A stretch of 64,000 bases of DNA, taken from NCBI GenBank assembly GCA_964540965.1, contig CAZIOT010000001.1:319044-383043 (forward strand), read 5' to 3'. The DNA is from JADYZU01 sp964540965 (GTDB lineage: Bacteria; Pseudomonadota; Alphaproteobacteria; Rhodobacterales; Rhodobacteraceae). Below the pieces are notes generated by a model. The model had not been told where the DNA came from, did not search any database, and worked only from the letters and a program-made list of their open reading frames with translations. Position numbers and translations under genes: made by a program. Positions 42,342 through 49,873 of this stretch are shown piece by piece; the stretch's first letter is position 1, and each line of letters opens with the position of its first letter.

Positions 42342-43321
42342 AACGCTATGATGTCGTCGGCATCGGCAATGCCATCGTCGATGTGCTGACGCAGGCCGAC
42401 GATTCCTTTCTGGATCTCATGGGGATCGAAAAGGGGATCATGCAGCTGATCGAACGCGACCGGGCCGAGATCCTGTATGCCGCGATGGACGACCGGGTGC
42501 AGGCGCCCGGCGGATCGGTGGCCAATACCGTCGCCGGCCTCGCGCAGCTTGGCCTGCGCACCGGGTTCATCGGCCGGGTCCATGACGATGCGCTGGGCCG
42601 CTACTATGCGCGCGCGCTGGCCGACGAAGGGTCGGCCTTCGTCAACCCGCCGGTGCCGGGGGGCGAACTGCCGACCTCGCGCTGCATGATCTTTGTGACG
42701 CCGGACGGCGAACGGTCGATGAACACCTATCTTGGCATCTCGTCCGAACTTGGCCCCGACGATGTGTCCGACGATGTGGCGGGCGATTGCGAATACCTGT
42801 TCCTCGAGGGCTATATCTACGACAAGCCCAAGGGCAAGCAGGCCTTTGAACGCGCCGCCCGGCTGTGCCGCGAGGCCGGGGGCCGGGCCGGCATCTCGCT
42901 GTCCGATCCGTTCTGCGTCGACCGCCACCGCGGCGATTTCCGCCGGCTGGTCAAGGAACTCGACTACGTCATCGGCAACGAGCACGAATGGGAATCGCTG
43001 TATCAATGCGGGCTGGATCAGGCGTTGCGGCAGGCCTCAACGGATGCCGGGCTGGTGGTCTGCACAAGGTCGGGCGAGGACGTGGTGCTGATCCGCGGCG
43101 ACGAGGTCGCCCATGCCCCGGTCAACCGCATCGTGCCCGTCGATGCCACCGGCGCCGGCGACATGTTCGCCGCCGGGTTCCTCTATGGCATGGCCACAGG
43201 GCAGTCCCTTGCCACCGCCGGCCGCATGGGCTGCATCGCCGCGACCGAGGTCATCACCCATTTCGGCGCCCGGCCGGAAACCGACCTGAAACGCCTGTTC
43301 GCCCGTGACGGGCTGATCTGA
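42338..43321 (+). CDS. Adenosine kinase (PfkB family)
   Basis: A 327-residue ribokinase-fold kinase. DVVGIGNAIVDVL, GGSVANTVAGLAQLGL and the catalytic anion hole DATGAGDMFAAGFLYG are clear. This bacterial group is annotated as adenosine kinase, feeding AMP salvage. The stop overlaps the hisC start by one base (TGATG), so it is coupled between nth and hisC. Confidence 0.88.
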   Translation: MKRYDVVGIGNAIVDVLTQADDSFLDLMGIEKGIMQLIERDRAEILYAAMDDRVQAPGGSVANTVAGLAQLGLRTGFIGRVHDDALGRYYARALADEGSAFVNPPVPGGELPTSRCMIFVTPDGERSMNTYLGISSELGPDDVSDDVAGDCEYLFLEGYIYDKPKGKQAFERAARLCREAGGRAGISLSDPFCVDRHRGDFRRLVKELDYVIGNEHEWESLYQCGLDQALRQASTDAGLVVCTRSGEDVVLIRGDEVAHAPVNRIVPVDATGAGDMFAAGFLYGMATGQSLATAGRMGCIAATEVITHFGARPETDLKRLFARDGLI

Positions 43322-44379
43322 TGTCGCGGTTGTGGAGCCCGTTTGTCGCCGCCCTGCACCCCTATGTGCCGGGCGAACAGCCGAAGGACCGGGTGTTCGT
43401 CAAGCTCAACACCAATGAAAACCCCTATGGCCCCTCGCCCCTCGCGGTCGAGGCGATTGCCGCCGCGAATGGCGACGGGTTGCGGCTTTATCCCGATCCG
43501 CTGGCCCTGGGCCTGCGGGGGGCGATTGCCGGGCATTACGGCCTGACGCCGGCGCATGTCTTTGTCGGCAACGGATCCGACGAGGTTCTGGGCCATGCCT
43601 TCAACGCCTTCTTCCGTGACCGCGGCCCGGTGCTGACCCCCGACATCACCTACAGCTTCTATCGCACCTGGGCCGGGCTTTACGGCATCCCGCTGCGCGA
43701 ACTGCCGCTCGGCGCCGATTTCACGCTGGATCCGGGCGAGTATCGCGGCCCCTGCGGCGGCATCGTCATCGCCAATCCGAACGCGCCGACCGGGATCGCC
43801 CTGCCTTTGGCCGCGATCCGCGCCGTGCTGGCGGCAAATCCCGACGCCGTTGTCATCATTGACGAGGCCTATGTCGATTTCGGCGCCGACAGCGCGGCCG
43901 GGCTGGTGGCCGATCACGACAACCTTCTGGTGGTGCAGACCTTTTCCAAATCGCGCAGCCTGGCCGGGCTGCGGGTCGGCTTTGCCCTTGGCCACCCCGA
44001 CCTGATCGAGGCGCTGACCCGCGTCAAGGACAGCTTCAACACTTATCCGCTGGGCCGGCCGGCGCTGGCCGGGGCACAGGCCGCGTGGGAGGACCGCATC
44101 TGGTTCGACGACACCCGCCAGCGCGTGATGGCCGACCGCGACCGCATGACCAAGGGGCTGCGCGCGCAGGGATTTACCGTGCTGCCGTCGCAGGCGAATT
44201 TCGTTTTCGCCAGCCACGGGGTTGTGCCGGCAGAGGTGATCCTGTCCGGGCTGCGGGACCGTGGCGTTCTGGTCCGGCATTTCCGGCAGGACCGGATCCG
44301 CAATTTCCTGCGCATCACCGTCGGCACCGCCGCGGATTGTGATCGGCTTCTGGCGGCAACGGCGGAAACCACCGGCTAA
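43321..44379 (+). CDS. hisC: Histidinol-phosphate aminotransferase (or related PLP aminotransferase)
   Basis: A 352-residue class I/II aminotransferase: KLNTNENPYGPSPLAVEAI is the HisC signature; PLP lysine in TFSKSRSLAGLRVGFA; arginines in RNFLRITVGT bind the phosphate or carboxylate. It converts imidazole-acetol phosphate to histidinol phosphate, or acts on aromatic amino acids. No other his gene is near. Confidence 0.88.
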   Translation: MSRLWSPFVAALHPYVPGEQPKDRVFVKLNTNENPYGPSPLAVEAIAAANGDGLRLYPDPLALGLRGAIAGHYGLTPAHVFVGNGSDEVLGHAFNAFFRDRGPVLTPDITYSFYRTWAGLYGIPLRELPLGADFTLDPGEYRGPCGGIVIANPNAPTGIALPLAAIRAVLAANPDAVVIIDEAYVDFGADSAAGLVADHDNLLVVQTFSKSRSLAGLRVGFALGHPDLIEALTRVKDSFNTYPLGRPALAGAQAAWEDRIWFDDTRQRVMADRDRMTKGLRAQGFTVLPSQANFVFASHGVVPAEVILSGLRDRGVLVRHFRQDRIRNFLRITVGTAADCDRLLAATAETTG

Positions 44380-44460
44380 GCGCGGCAATCGGCGCTTTGT
44401 GAAACCGCGGACCGGGTGTTAGCCTGACCGGAGTTTTCCAAAGACCTTGCAGGTATCAAT

Positions 44461-45261
44461 ATGACACGACCTATGCTTTCGCTGATCGCGGCCGCTTTGG
44501 CCTCTGCGACGCTTTCCGCGCCGCTTTTTGCGCAGGACACGGTGACGCCGGCGCCCGACTCCACCGTCGCGCCCGACCCCGCCACGCCGCCGCCGGCGCC
44601 CGAAACCGTGCCGCCCCCTCCGCCACCCCCACCTCCGCCTCCGCCACCCCCGCCTCCTCCTCCGCCGATTGCGGTCTATGTCGCAGTGAACGGCACCACC
44701 ACCGGCCCCTTCACGCGCGAGGAACTGGTCGCCAAAATCGGCGCGGGCGAGGTGACCGGCGAAACCTTTGTCTGGCAGGAAGGCATGTCCGACTGGCTGC
44801 CGGCGGCGCAGGTCGACACCGTTGCCGCGCTGATTTCCCCGGCCGTCGATCCGGACCCCGAACCGGCCACCGATCTGGCGCCTGCCGGCCTTGACCCCGC
44901 GACCTATCTGGTCGGCACCTGGAGCGCGGATGCCCCCTCGATCCCGGTCGAAGGGCTGGGCAATGGCGCGTTGCGCAGCCGCTGGACCTTTACCGCTCAG
45001 GGCCAGTTCACCATCGAGGGCCAGCTTGACCTGATCGCCAACGGCGTGCCGATGACGATCATGCTGTCGGGCGGCGGCACCTATACGGCGCAGAAACTGT
45101 CCGAGACCAGCTTTGCGGTGATCCCGCAGGGCCAGATCACCTATACGGTCCCCGGCGTGAACCAGTCGCAGGAGCCCTTTGTCGAACCGATGAGCATCGT
45201 CGTTGTCGATCAGAACACGATGCGCGATGCCGAGGGGATGACGCTGACGCGGCTGCAGTGA
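44461..45261 (+). CDS. Secreted proline-rich protein with GYF_2 (DUF4339) domain
   Basis: A 266-residue exported protein. Signal peptide (MTRPMLSLIAAALASATLSAPLFAQ cleaved near residue 25), then a Pro/Thr/Ala linker with an uninterrupted run of about 18 prolines, then a GYF_2 domain (YVAVNGTTTGPFTREELVAK...MSDWLPAAQV), then a C-terminal domain of unknown type of about 120 residues. The proline run is encoded by CCG, CCC, CCT and CCA mixed, so it is under protein-level selection. GYF domains bind proline-rich ligands, so self-binding is possible. Function unknown. Confidence 0.85.
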   Translation: MTRPMLSLIAAALASATLSAPLFAQDTVTPAPDSTVAPDPATPPPAPETVPPPPPPPPPPPPPPPPPPPIAVYVAVNGTTTGPFTREELVAKIGAGEVTGETFVWQEGMSDWLPAAQVDTVAALISPAVDPDPEPATDLAPAGLDPATYLVGTWSADAPSIPVEGLGNGALRSRWTFTAQGQFTIEGQLDLIANGVPMTIMLSGGGTYTAQKLSETSFAVIPQGQITYTVPGVNQSQEPFVEPMSIVVVDQNTMRDAEGMTLTRLQ

Positions 45262-45268
45262 CCGGGGC

Positions 45269-45293
45269 GCGGTAGCCGCGTGGCGGCTACCGC
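45269..45293. terminator. Shared hairpin between convergent genes
   Basis: GCGGTAGCCGC-GTG-GCGGCTACCGC, a perfect 11-bp stem between the GYF_2 gene (stop 45261) and the DUF3052 gene. It includes the DUF3052 stop codon (45287-45289). No T-run follows on either strand, so Rho-independent termination is uncertain. Confidence 0.6.
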
Positions 45294-45688
45294 AACTCTT
45301 TCCGGATGACCAGTTTCAGGCCGGACCACACCTCGGACACGGCGCAGACCTTGACGTCGACCAGGCCAAGGGGCAGGGCGATGGCGCGGATGCGGTCCTC
45401 GGTCAGTTCGGTCGGCACGCCCGACGCCTTTTTCGGCCAGGACACCCAGATCGCCCCGTCGCGGTCGATTCCGGCCATCAGCGCCGGCAGGCTGGCCCCG
45501 AGATTGGTGGCATCGCTGACAAACAGATGCACCAGCGCGGCGCCCGCCGGGGCCGAGGGCACGACCTGCGGCGCATCCTCGCCCAGCCAGCCGTCATAGC
45601 CCTGCGGCGGGTTCAGCACCGCGACCCGCAGGCCGGGGCGATAGCCCAGCTTCTTCCACAAGGGGGTGCCGGAATAGCCGGCAGCCAT
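45287..45688 (-). CDS. DUF3052 family protein
   Basis: A 133-residue cytoplasmic protein of the DUF3052 family: AAGYSGTPLWKKLGYRPGLR, VHLFVSDATNLGASLPALM, and IWVSWPKKASGVPTELTEDRIRA. The usual function is unknown. ATG 45688 overlaps the stop of the sulfotransferase upstream by one base (TGATG), so they are co-translated. The coupling may be the best hint to its role. Confidence 0.85.
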   Translation of the reverse strand: MAAGYSGTPLWKKLGYRPGLRVAVLNPPQGYDGWLGEDAPQVVPSAPAGAALVHLFVSDATNLGASLPALMAGIDRDGAIWVSWPKKASGVPTELTEDRIRAIALPLGLVDVKVCAVSEVWSGLKLVIRKELR

Positions 45689-46506
45689 CAGTCGGCCAGC
45701 TTCTTGTGGATTTCGTCGAGGTCGATTTCGGCCTTGGGCATCTTGTTGGACGGATCGTCGAAGTCGTATTTGAACAGCTGGAAATCGCGCTTGTAGATTT
45801 CCCACATCAGATGACGCGACAGGTCGTCGAAATAATCCTCGACCGGATGGGCGCGGTCCGGGCCGTGCCCGGCGCTTTCGTTGAAGCGCGGGATCTTCTT
45901 GAGGTCGACCCTGTGCGGGGTCTTGACCCCCTTCAGCACCGCCGCCATGCCGTCGTTGAACTTCTCGGTCCAGAAGATCTGGTCATAGCGGCCGCCGTTG
46001 GCGATGAAGGTCGACACATGGCCGGCCATCGCCGACCAGTGGATGTCGGGGTCCATCGGCTTCTTGAAGCGGATGGTGTCGCGCGCGAACAAGAGGAAGC
46101 GGCGGAACGATTGTATCTGGTCGAACTGGAACCCGTCCTCGGGCTTGCCCACATCGACCCCGTATTTCTGGATCAGCATCGGCACCAGGTTGCCGCGATA
46201 GCGGCGGCCGTTGCGCTGGATCCCGGCGATCTTGTCGAAGAAGGACGACAGGATCCGGGTGTAGGGGTTGCGCACACAGGTGAAAGTGCGCGACCTGTGC
46301 GCCTTCACGTTGGCCTCGATCAGCGGCTGGCTGCCGTCCTGTGCCCATTTGTGCAGGCCGGCGGTCGAATCGTGGATGTCGCCGTCAAAAAAGGTGCCAT
46401 GGTCCGAATAGAACATGATCTGCCCGATGGTCGAGCAGGCGCATTTCGGCACCACGCGATAGACCATGCTTTCGCTTTCCGTCATCCAGGTGCCGGGAAA
46501 CCCCAT
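45688..46506 (-). CDS. Sulfotransferase family protein (carbohydrate sulfotransferase type)
   Basis: A 272-residue Sulfotransfer_2-like enzyme. The PAPS 5' loop is VVPKCACSTIGQIMF and the 3'-phosphate site TCVRNPYTRILSSFFDKI. No signal or membrane segment, so it is cytoplasmic. It probably sulfates a glycan or lipid-linked sugar. It lies divergent to a GlcNAc-transferase-like gene across 142 bp, suggesting a common glycan. Confidence 0.85.
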   Translation of the reverse strand: MGFPGTWMTESESMVYRVVPKCACSTIGQIMFYSDHGTFFDGDIHDSTAGLHKWAQDGSQPLIEANVKAHRSRTFTCVRNPYTRILSSFFDKIAGIQRNGRRYRGNLVPMLIQKYGVDVGKPEDGFQFDQIQSFRRFLLFARDTIRFKKPMDPDIHWSAMAGHVSTFIANGGRYDQIFWTEKFNDGMAAVLKGVKTPHRVDLKKIPRFNESAGHGPDRAHPVEDYFDDLSRHLMWEIYKRDFQLFKYDFDDPSNKMPKAEIDLDEIHKKLAD

Positions 46507-46648
46507 CCGTCCTGCCCTTGTTCATTGTGCGGTGTCTTGCCGACCGTGCTTGCCACGGGGAAAAAAGCAAAGAAAGCCCGTTCATTCAACGGTTGTTCAC
46601 GTTACAAGCCGTAGACAATCGAGCGCAAGTGACCAAACTGTTCAACAA

Positions 46649-48226
46649 ATGGCAAAAATCGCCTTCATCCTTCTGTGTCACAAGGATCCCGACGCCATCG
46701 TGCAGCAGGCCACGCAGCTGACCGCGGCCGGCGACTGCATCGCGATCCATTTCGACGCCCGCGCCCCCGCCGACCAGTTCGAGCGGATCCGCGCCGGGCT
46801 GGCCGGCAACCCCAATGTCACCTATGCCCGCAAGCGGATCAAATGCGGCTGGGGCGCGTGGAGCCTGGTGCAGGCGACGCTTTACGCGGTCGAGGCGGCG
46901 GTGGCGGCCTTTCCGCGGGCAACGCATTTCTACATGGTCTCGGGCGATTGCATGGCGATCAAGTCGGCGACCTATGCCCACGGCTTTCTGGATGCCGAAG
47001 ATGTCGACTATATCGAAAGCTTCGATTTCTTCGAAAGCGACTGGATCAAGACCGGGATCAAGGAAGAACGCCTGATCTATCGCCACTGGTTCAACGAACG
47101 CACCCAGAAGCGCCGCTTCTACTGGTCGTTCTGGACCCAGCGGCGGCTGGGGCTGAAACGGGCGATCCCGGCCGACATCCAGGTGCAGATCGGTTCGCAA
47201 TGGTGGTGCCTGCGCCGCCGCACGATCGAGGCGGTGCTGGAATTCACCCGCAAGCGCACCGATGTGATGCGCTTTTTCCGCACGACCTGGATCCCGGACG
47301 AGACGTTTTTCCAGACCCTGGTGCGCCATCTGGTCGCCGACCGCGAAATCCGCACCCGGACGCTGACCTTCCTGATGTTCACCGACTATGGCATGCCGGT
47401 GACCTTCTGCAACGATCACTACGACCTGTTGCTAAGCCAGGACTACCTGTTCGCCCGCAAGATCAGCCCCGAGGCGAAAGAGCTTAAAAAGCGGCTTGGC
47501 CGCCTTTACACCTCGGGCCGGAACGATTTCCGCATCTCGAACGAAGGGCGGCGGCTGTTCCAGTTCCTGACCGGGCGCGGCCGCATCGGGCGGCGGTTCG
47601 CGCCGCGCTTCTGGGAAACCGACACTTCGGTCGGCCGCGAACGCGAGCTTTTGATCGTCGCCTGCAAGAAATGGCATGTGGCCAAGCGGCTGGTGGGCTC
47701 GATCAAGCACCACACCAACATTCCCGCCATCGACTATCTTTTCAACGAGGAATCGACGCCGCTGCCCGATCTTGGGGGCATCCAGTCGACCCTGTCCAAG
47801 CGGCACCGCCACCGCCGGGCGCTGATGCGGATGCTGTTCGACTATTACGAAACCGACCGGCTGCTGATCTGCCTCGACCCCTCGAACATCGACCTGATGC
47901 AGGATTTCTACTCGGACCGTTCGCGCACCAAGCTGCTGGAACTCGAATGCGAGTTTCCCGACGACTACCTGATCGGCCATGCCAAGCGCGTGGGTCTGGC
48001 CGGAGAGGAGACCACGCCCGAGACGCTTAAGCAGCTTCTGCCGACGATCCGCTATGACGTGGTTTACGAAAGCGACCGTATCCGCGACGCGCATTTCCCG
48101 CTGCACTATCGCCTGCGGCAGTCGGCCAGCGCACGGGAAAACGCCGGGCCCCTTGCCGCTTTCCTGTCGGTGGGCGAGGATACCGCGCTGGGTGTCGCCG
48201 GGACGCCCTATCTGTTTGCGGACTGA
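46649..48226 (+). CDS. Core-2/I-branching beta-1,6-N-acetylglucosaminyltransferase-like protein
   Basis: A 525-residue protein with an N-terminal GT14-like domain (FILLCHKDPDAIVQQ, HFDARAPADQF, KCGWGAWSLVQATLY, FYMVSGDCMAIKS, DEVTF-like IPDETFFQTLV) and a C-terminal domain of about 200 residues of the DUF5928 type (ELLIVACKKWHVAKRLVGSI). ATG 46649 gives the family N-terminus. It probably branches a surface polysaccharide with GlcNAc. Its divergent neighbour is a sulfotransferase. Confidence 0.85.
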   Translation: MAKIAFILLCHKDPDAIVQQATQLTAAGDCIAIHFDARAPADQFERIRAGLAGNPNVTYARKRIKCGWGAWSLVQATLYAVEAAVAAFPRATHFYMVSGDCMAIKSATYAHGFLDAEDVDYIESFDFFESDWIKTGIKEERLIYRHWFNERTQKRRFYWSFWTQRRLGLKRAIPADIQVQIGSQWWCLRRRTIEAVLEFTRKRTDVMRFFRTTWIPDETFFQTLVRHLVADREIRTRTLTFLMFTDYGMPVTFCNDHYDLLLSQDYLFARKISPEAKELKKRLGRLYTSGRNDFRISNEGRRLFQFLTGRGRIGRRFAPRFWETDTSVGRERELLIVACKKWHVAKRLVGSIKHHTNIPAIDYLFNEESTPLPDLGGIQSTLSKRHRHRRALMRMLFDYYETDRLLICLDPSNIDLMQDFYSDRSRTKLLELECEFPDDYLIGHAKRVGLAGEETTPETLKQLLPTIRYDVVYESDRIRDAHFPLHYRLRQSASARENAGPLAAFLSVGEDTALGVAGTPYLFAD

Positions 48227-48230
48227 GGCC

Positions 48231-48596
48231 ATGGACTATTCCTACGACCCGACCAACATCTTCGCCCGCATCCTGCGCGGCGAAATCCCCAACCGGACGG
48301 TGCTGGAAACCGACCACGCGCTGGCGTTCGAGGACATCCATCCAGAGGCGCCGGTGCATGTGTTGGTGATCCCCAAGGGGCCATATGTCAGCCTTGACCA
48401 TTTCGTCCGCGATGCCACGGCGGAAGAACAGCTTGGCTACTGGGCCGCGGTGTCCGCGGTCTGCGGCAAGCTGGGCCTGACCCAGGGTTTCCGCGCCATC
48501 GCCAACAGCCGCGACCACGGCCACCAAGAGGTGCCGCATTTCCACCTGCACCTTCTGGGCGGCCGCCCGCTGGGGCCGATGCTGACACGGATCTAG
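48231..48596 (+). CDS. HIT-family nucleotide-binding protein
   Basis: A 121-residue HIT protein: DPTNIFARILRGEIPNRTVLE, ALAFEDIHPEAPVHVLVIPK and the triad QEVPHFHLHLLGGR. These proteins hydrolyse nucleoside phosphoramidates such as AMP-lysine. It begins 4 bp after the GT stop, so it shares the transcript. Confidence 0.92.
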   Translation: MDYSYDPTNIFARILRGEIPNRTVLETDHALAFEDIHPEAPVHVLVIPKGPYVSLDHFVRDATAEEQLGYWAAVSAVCGKLGLTQGFRAIANSRDHGHQEVPHFHLHLLGGRPLGPMLTRI

Positions 48597-48625
48597 CCGC
48601 GGGGCAGGGACGTCTCGCCGGCCTA

Positions 48626-49126
48626 TCAGCCAAGTGTGGGCAGCAGCGCGTCCAGTTCCTCGAACTGTTTGGCATGGCCGCCGATGCTGCCCGAGGCATA
48701 GGCGGCATCCAGCGCCTCTTTCGTCGGGTAAAGGTCGGTCAGGACCAGCAGCGTCATGCCGTCCTTTTCGGTCAGGGTCAGGGTGCTGATCGCGCCGTCG
48801 GGGCTTTCCTCGTTGGTCCAGACCAGCCGGGCATCGGGCACCACCTCAAGGTAGCGGCCGACAAAGGCCATCGGCTGGTCGAATTGCGGATGGCCAAAGA
48901 CGAAGCGGTAGGTGCCGCCGGGGCGCACATCCGCCTCGCAAGAGATGAAGGTGATGCCAAAGGATTTCGGCGTCCACCAGCGCAACAACAGCTCGGGCGT
49001 GGTCCAGGCCTTGTACACCAGCCGCGCCGGTCCGGCGAAGGTCCGCGTGACCACCAGTTCGCGGTCGGACCGCCGGGTGACATCGGTATGGGGCCGGCCG
49101 GTCTTACCGGCCGCTGTCTTGTCCAT
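48626..49126 (-). CDS. SRPBCC (AHSA1-type) domain protein
   Basis: A 166-residue START-like ligand-binding protein: ELVVTRTFAGPARLVYKAWT, LLLRWWTPKSFG, and the C-terminal ATYASGSIGGHAKQFEELD-type helix (here AAYASGSIGGHAKQ). Ligand unknown. It overlaps the preceding ArsR gene by 23 bp, a common ArsR-SRPBCC pair. Confidence 0.9.
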   Translation of the reverse strand: MDKTAAGKTGRPHTDVTRRSDRELVVTRTFAGPARLVYKAWTTPELLLRWWTPKSFGITFISCEADVRPGGTYRFVFGHPQFDQPMAFVGRYLEVVPDARLVWTNEESPDGAISTLTLTEKDGMTLLVLTDLYPTKEALDAAYASGSIGGHAKQFEELDALLPTLG

Positions 49127-49469
49127 GGTCGTTCTCCCTGAGTTTCAGTTCCTCGACGATCCGGTCCAACTCGCTGAACCGCGCGCTCCACAGCCGGCGA
49201 TATTCCTCGATCCAACCCGCCTCGTCGGCCAGCGCGCTTGCCCCCAGCCGGCAGGTCCGCACCCGCCCGACCTTTTCGGTGGCGACAAGCCCGGCGTTTT
49301 CCAGCACGCCGATGTGTTTCTTCATCCCCGTCAGCGTCATGCGGAACCGGGCGGCCAACTGGCTGACCGAGGCGTCGCCGCGGCCAAGCTGCTCCAGCAC
49401 GCCGCGGCGCGTGGCGTCCGACAGCGCGGCGAAAGAGGCATCGAAGCGGGCGGATAATTGATGAACCAT
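49104..49469 (-). CDS. ArsR-family regulator paired with SRPBCC gene
   Basis: A 121-residue ArsR regulator: FDASFAALSDATRRGVLEQL, SVSQLAARFRMTLTGMKKHI (recognition helix), then GLVATEKVGRVRTCRL. ATG 49469 gives the family N-terminus MVHQLSARFDASF. No metal-binding cysteines in the canonical sites. Likely controls its own operon with the SRPBCC protein. Confidence 0.9.
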   Translation of the reverse strand: MVHQLSARFDASFAALSDATRRGVLEQLGRGDASVSQLAARFRMTLTGMKKHIGVLENAGLVATEKVGRVRTCRLGASALADEAGWIEEYRRLWSARFSELDRIVEELKLRENDHGQDSGR

Positions 49470-49584
49470 TTGGTTCAGTATTGCAGAACAGGGCGCCCGC
49501 CGCAAGGGAGTGCCGCGGCGCCCTTGTCCCCCGCCTGCCGGCCGCGATATGCTGCAACGGCAAGCCCAAGCCGAGAGTGATGCC

Positions 49585-49770
49585 ATGACGCTGCCCCCGC
49601 CCGAGACCAGGACCGTGCATTCGGCCCGCATCGCCTGCGACGGCGGCGAAGGCGCGCTGGGCCATCCGCGCGTCTGGCTGTCGATCCCGGCCGAGGCCGG
49701 TTTCATCGACTGCCCCTATTGCGACGCCCGTTTCGTGCTGGCCGAAGGCGCGGGCGCCCATTCGCATTGA
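49585..49770 (+). CDS. Small zinc-finger protein (zf-CHCC, NDUFS6-like)
   Basis: A 61-residue protein: RIACDGGEGALGHPRVWLSI and FIDCPYCDARFVL give the C-x-x-x-x-x-x-x-x-H and CxxC zinc ligands of the family related to the mitochondrial complex I subunit NDUFS6. ATG 49585 is chosen by length of the family. It precedes polA by 103 bp. It may act in complex I assembly. Confidence 0.85.
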   Translation: MTLPPPETRTVHSARIACDGGEGALGHPRVWLSIPAEAGFIDCPYCDARFVLAEGAGAHSH

Positions 49771-49873
49771 GGCGCGGCCGCCGGCCCGGCGCCGGCGCAA
49801 CGCAATCTTAGGGCGGGCTTGCGCGGCACCGGCTTCGCCCGCAGACTGACCCGACCACAGGAAGGGGGCCGCG

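Noticed and set aside
44615..44664. The CCG/CCC/CCT/CCA run as a microsatellite
   Set aside because: Codons are mixed and stay in frame as proline, so it is a coding polyproline tract rather than a simple DNA repeat.
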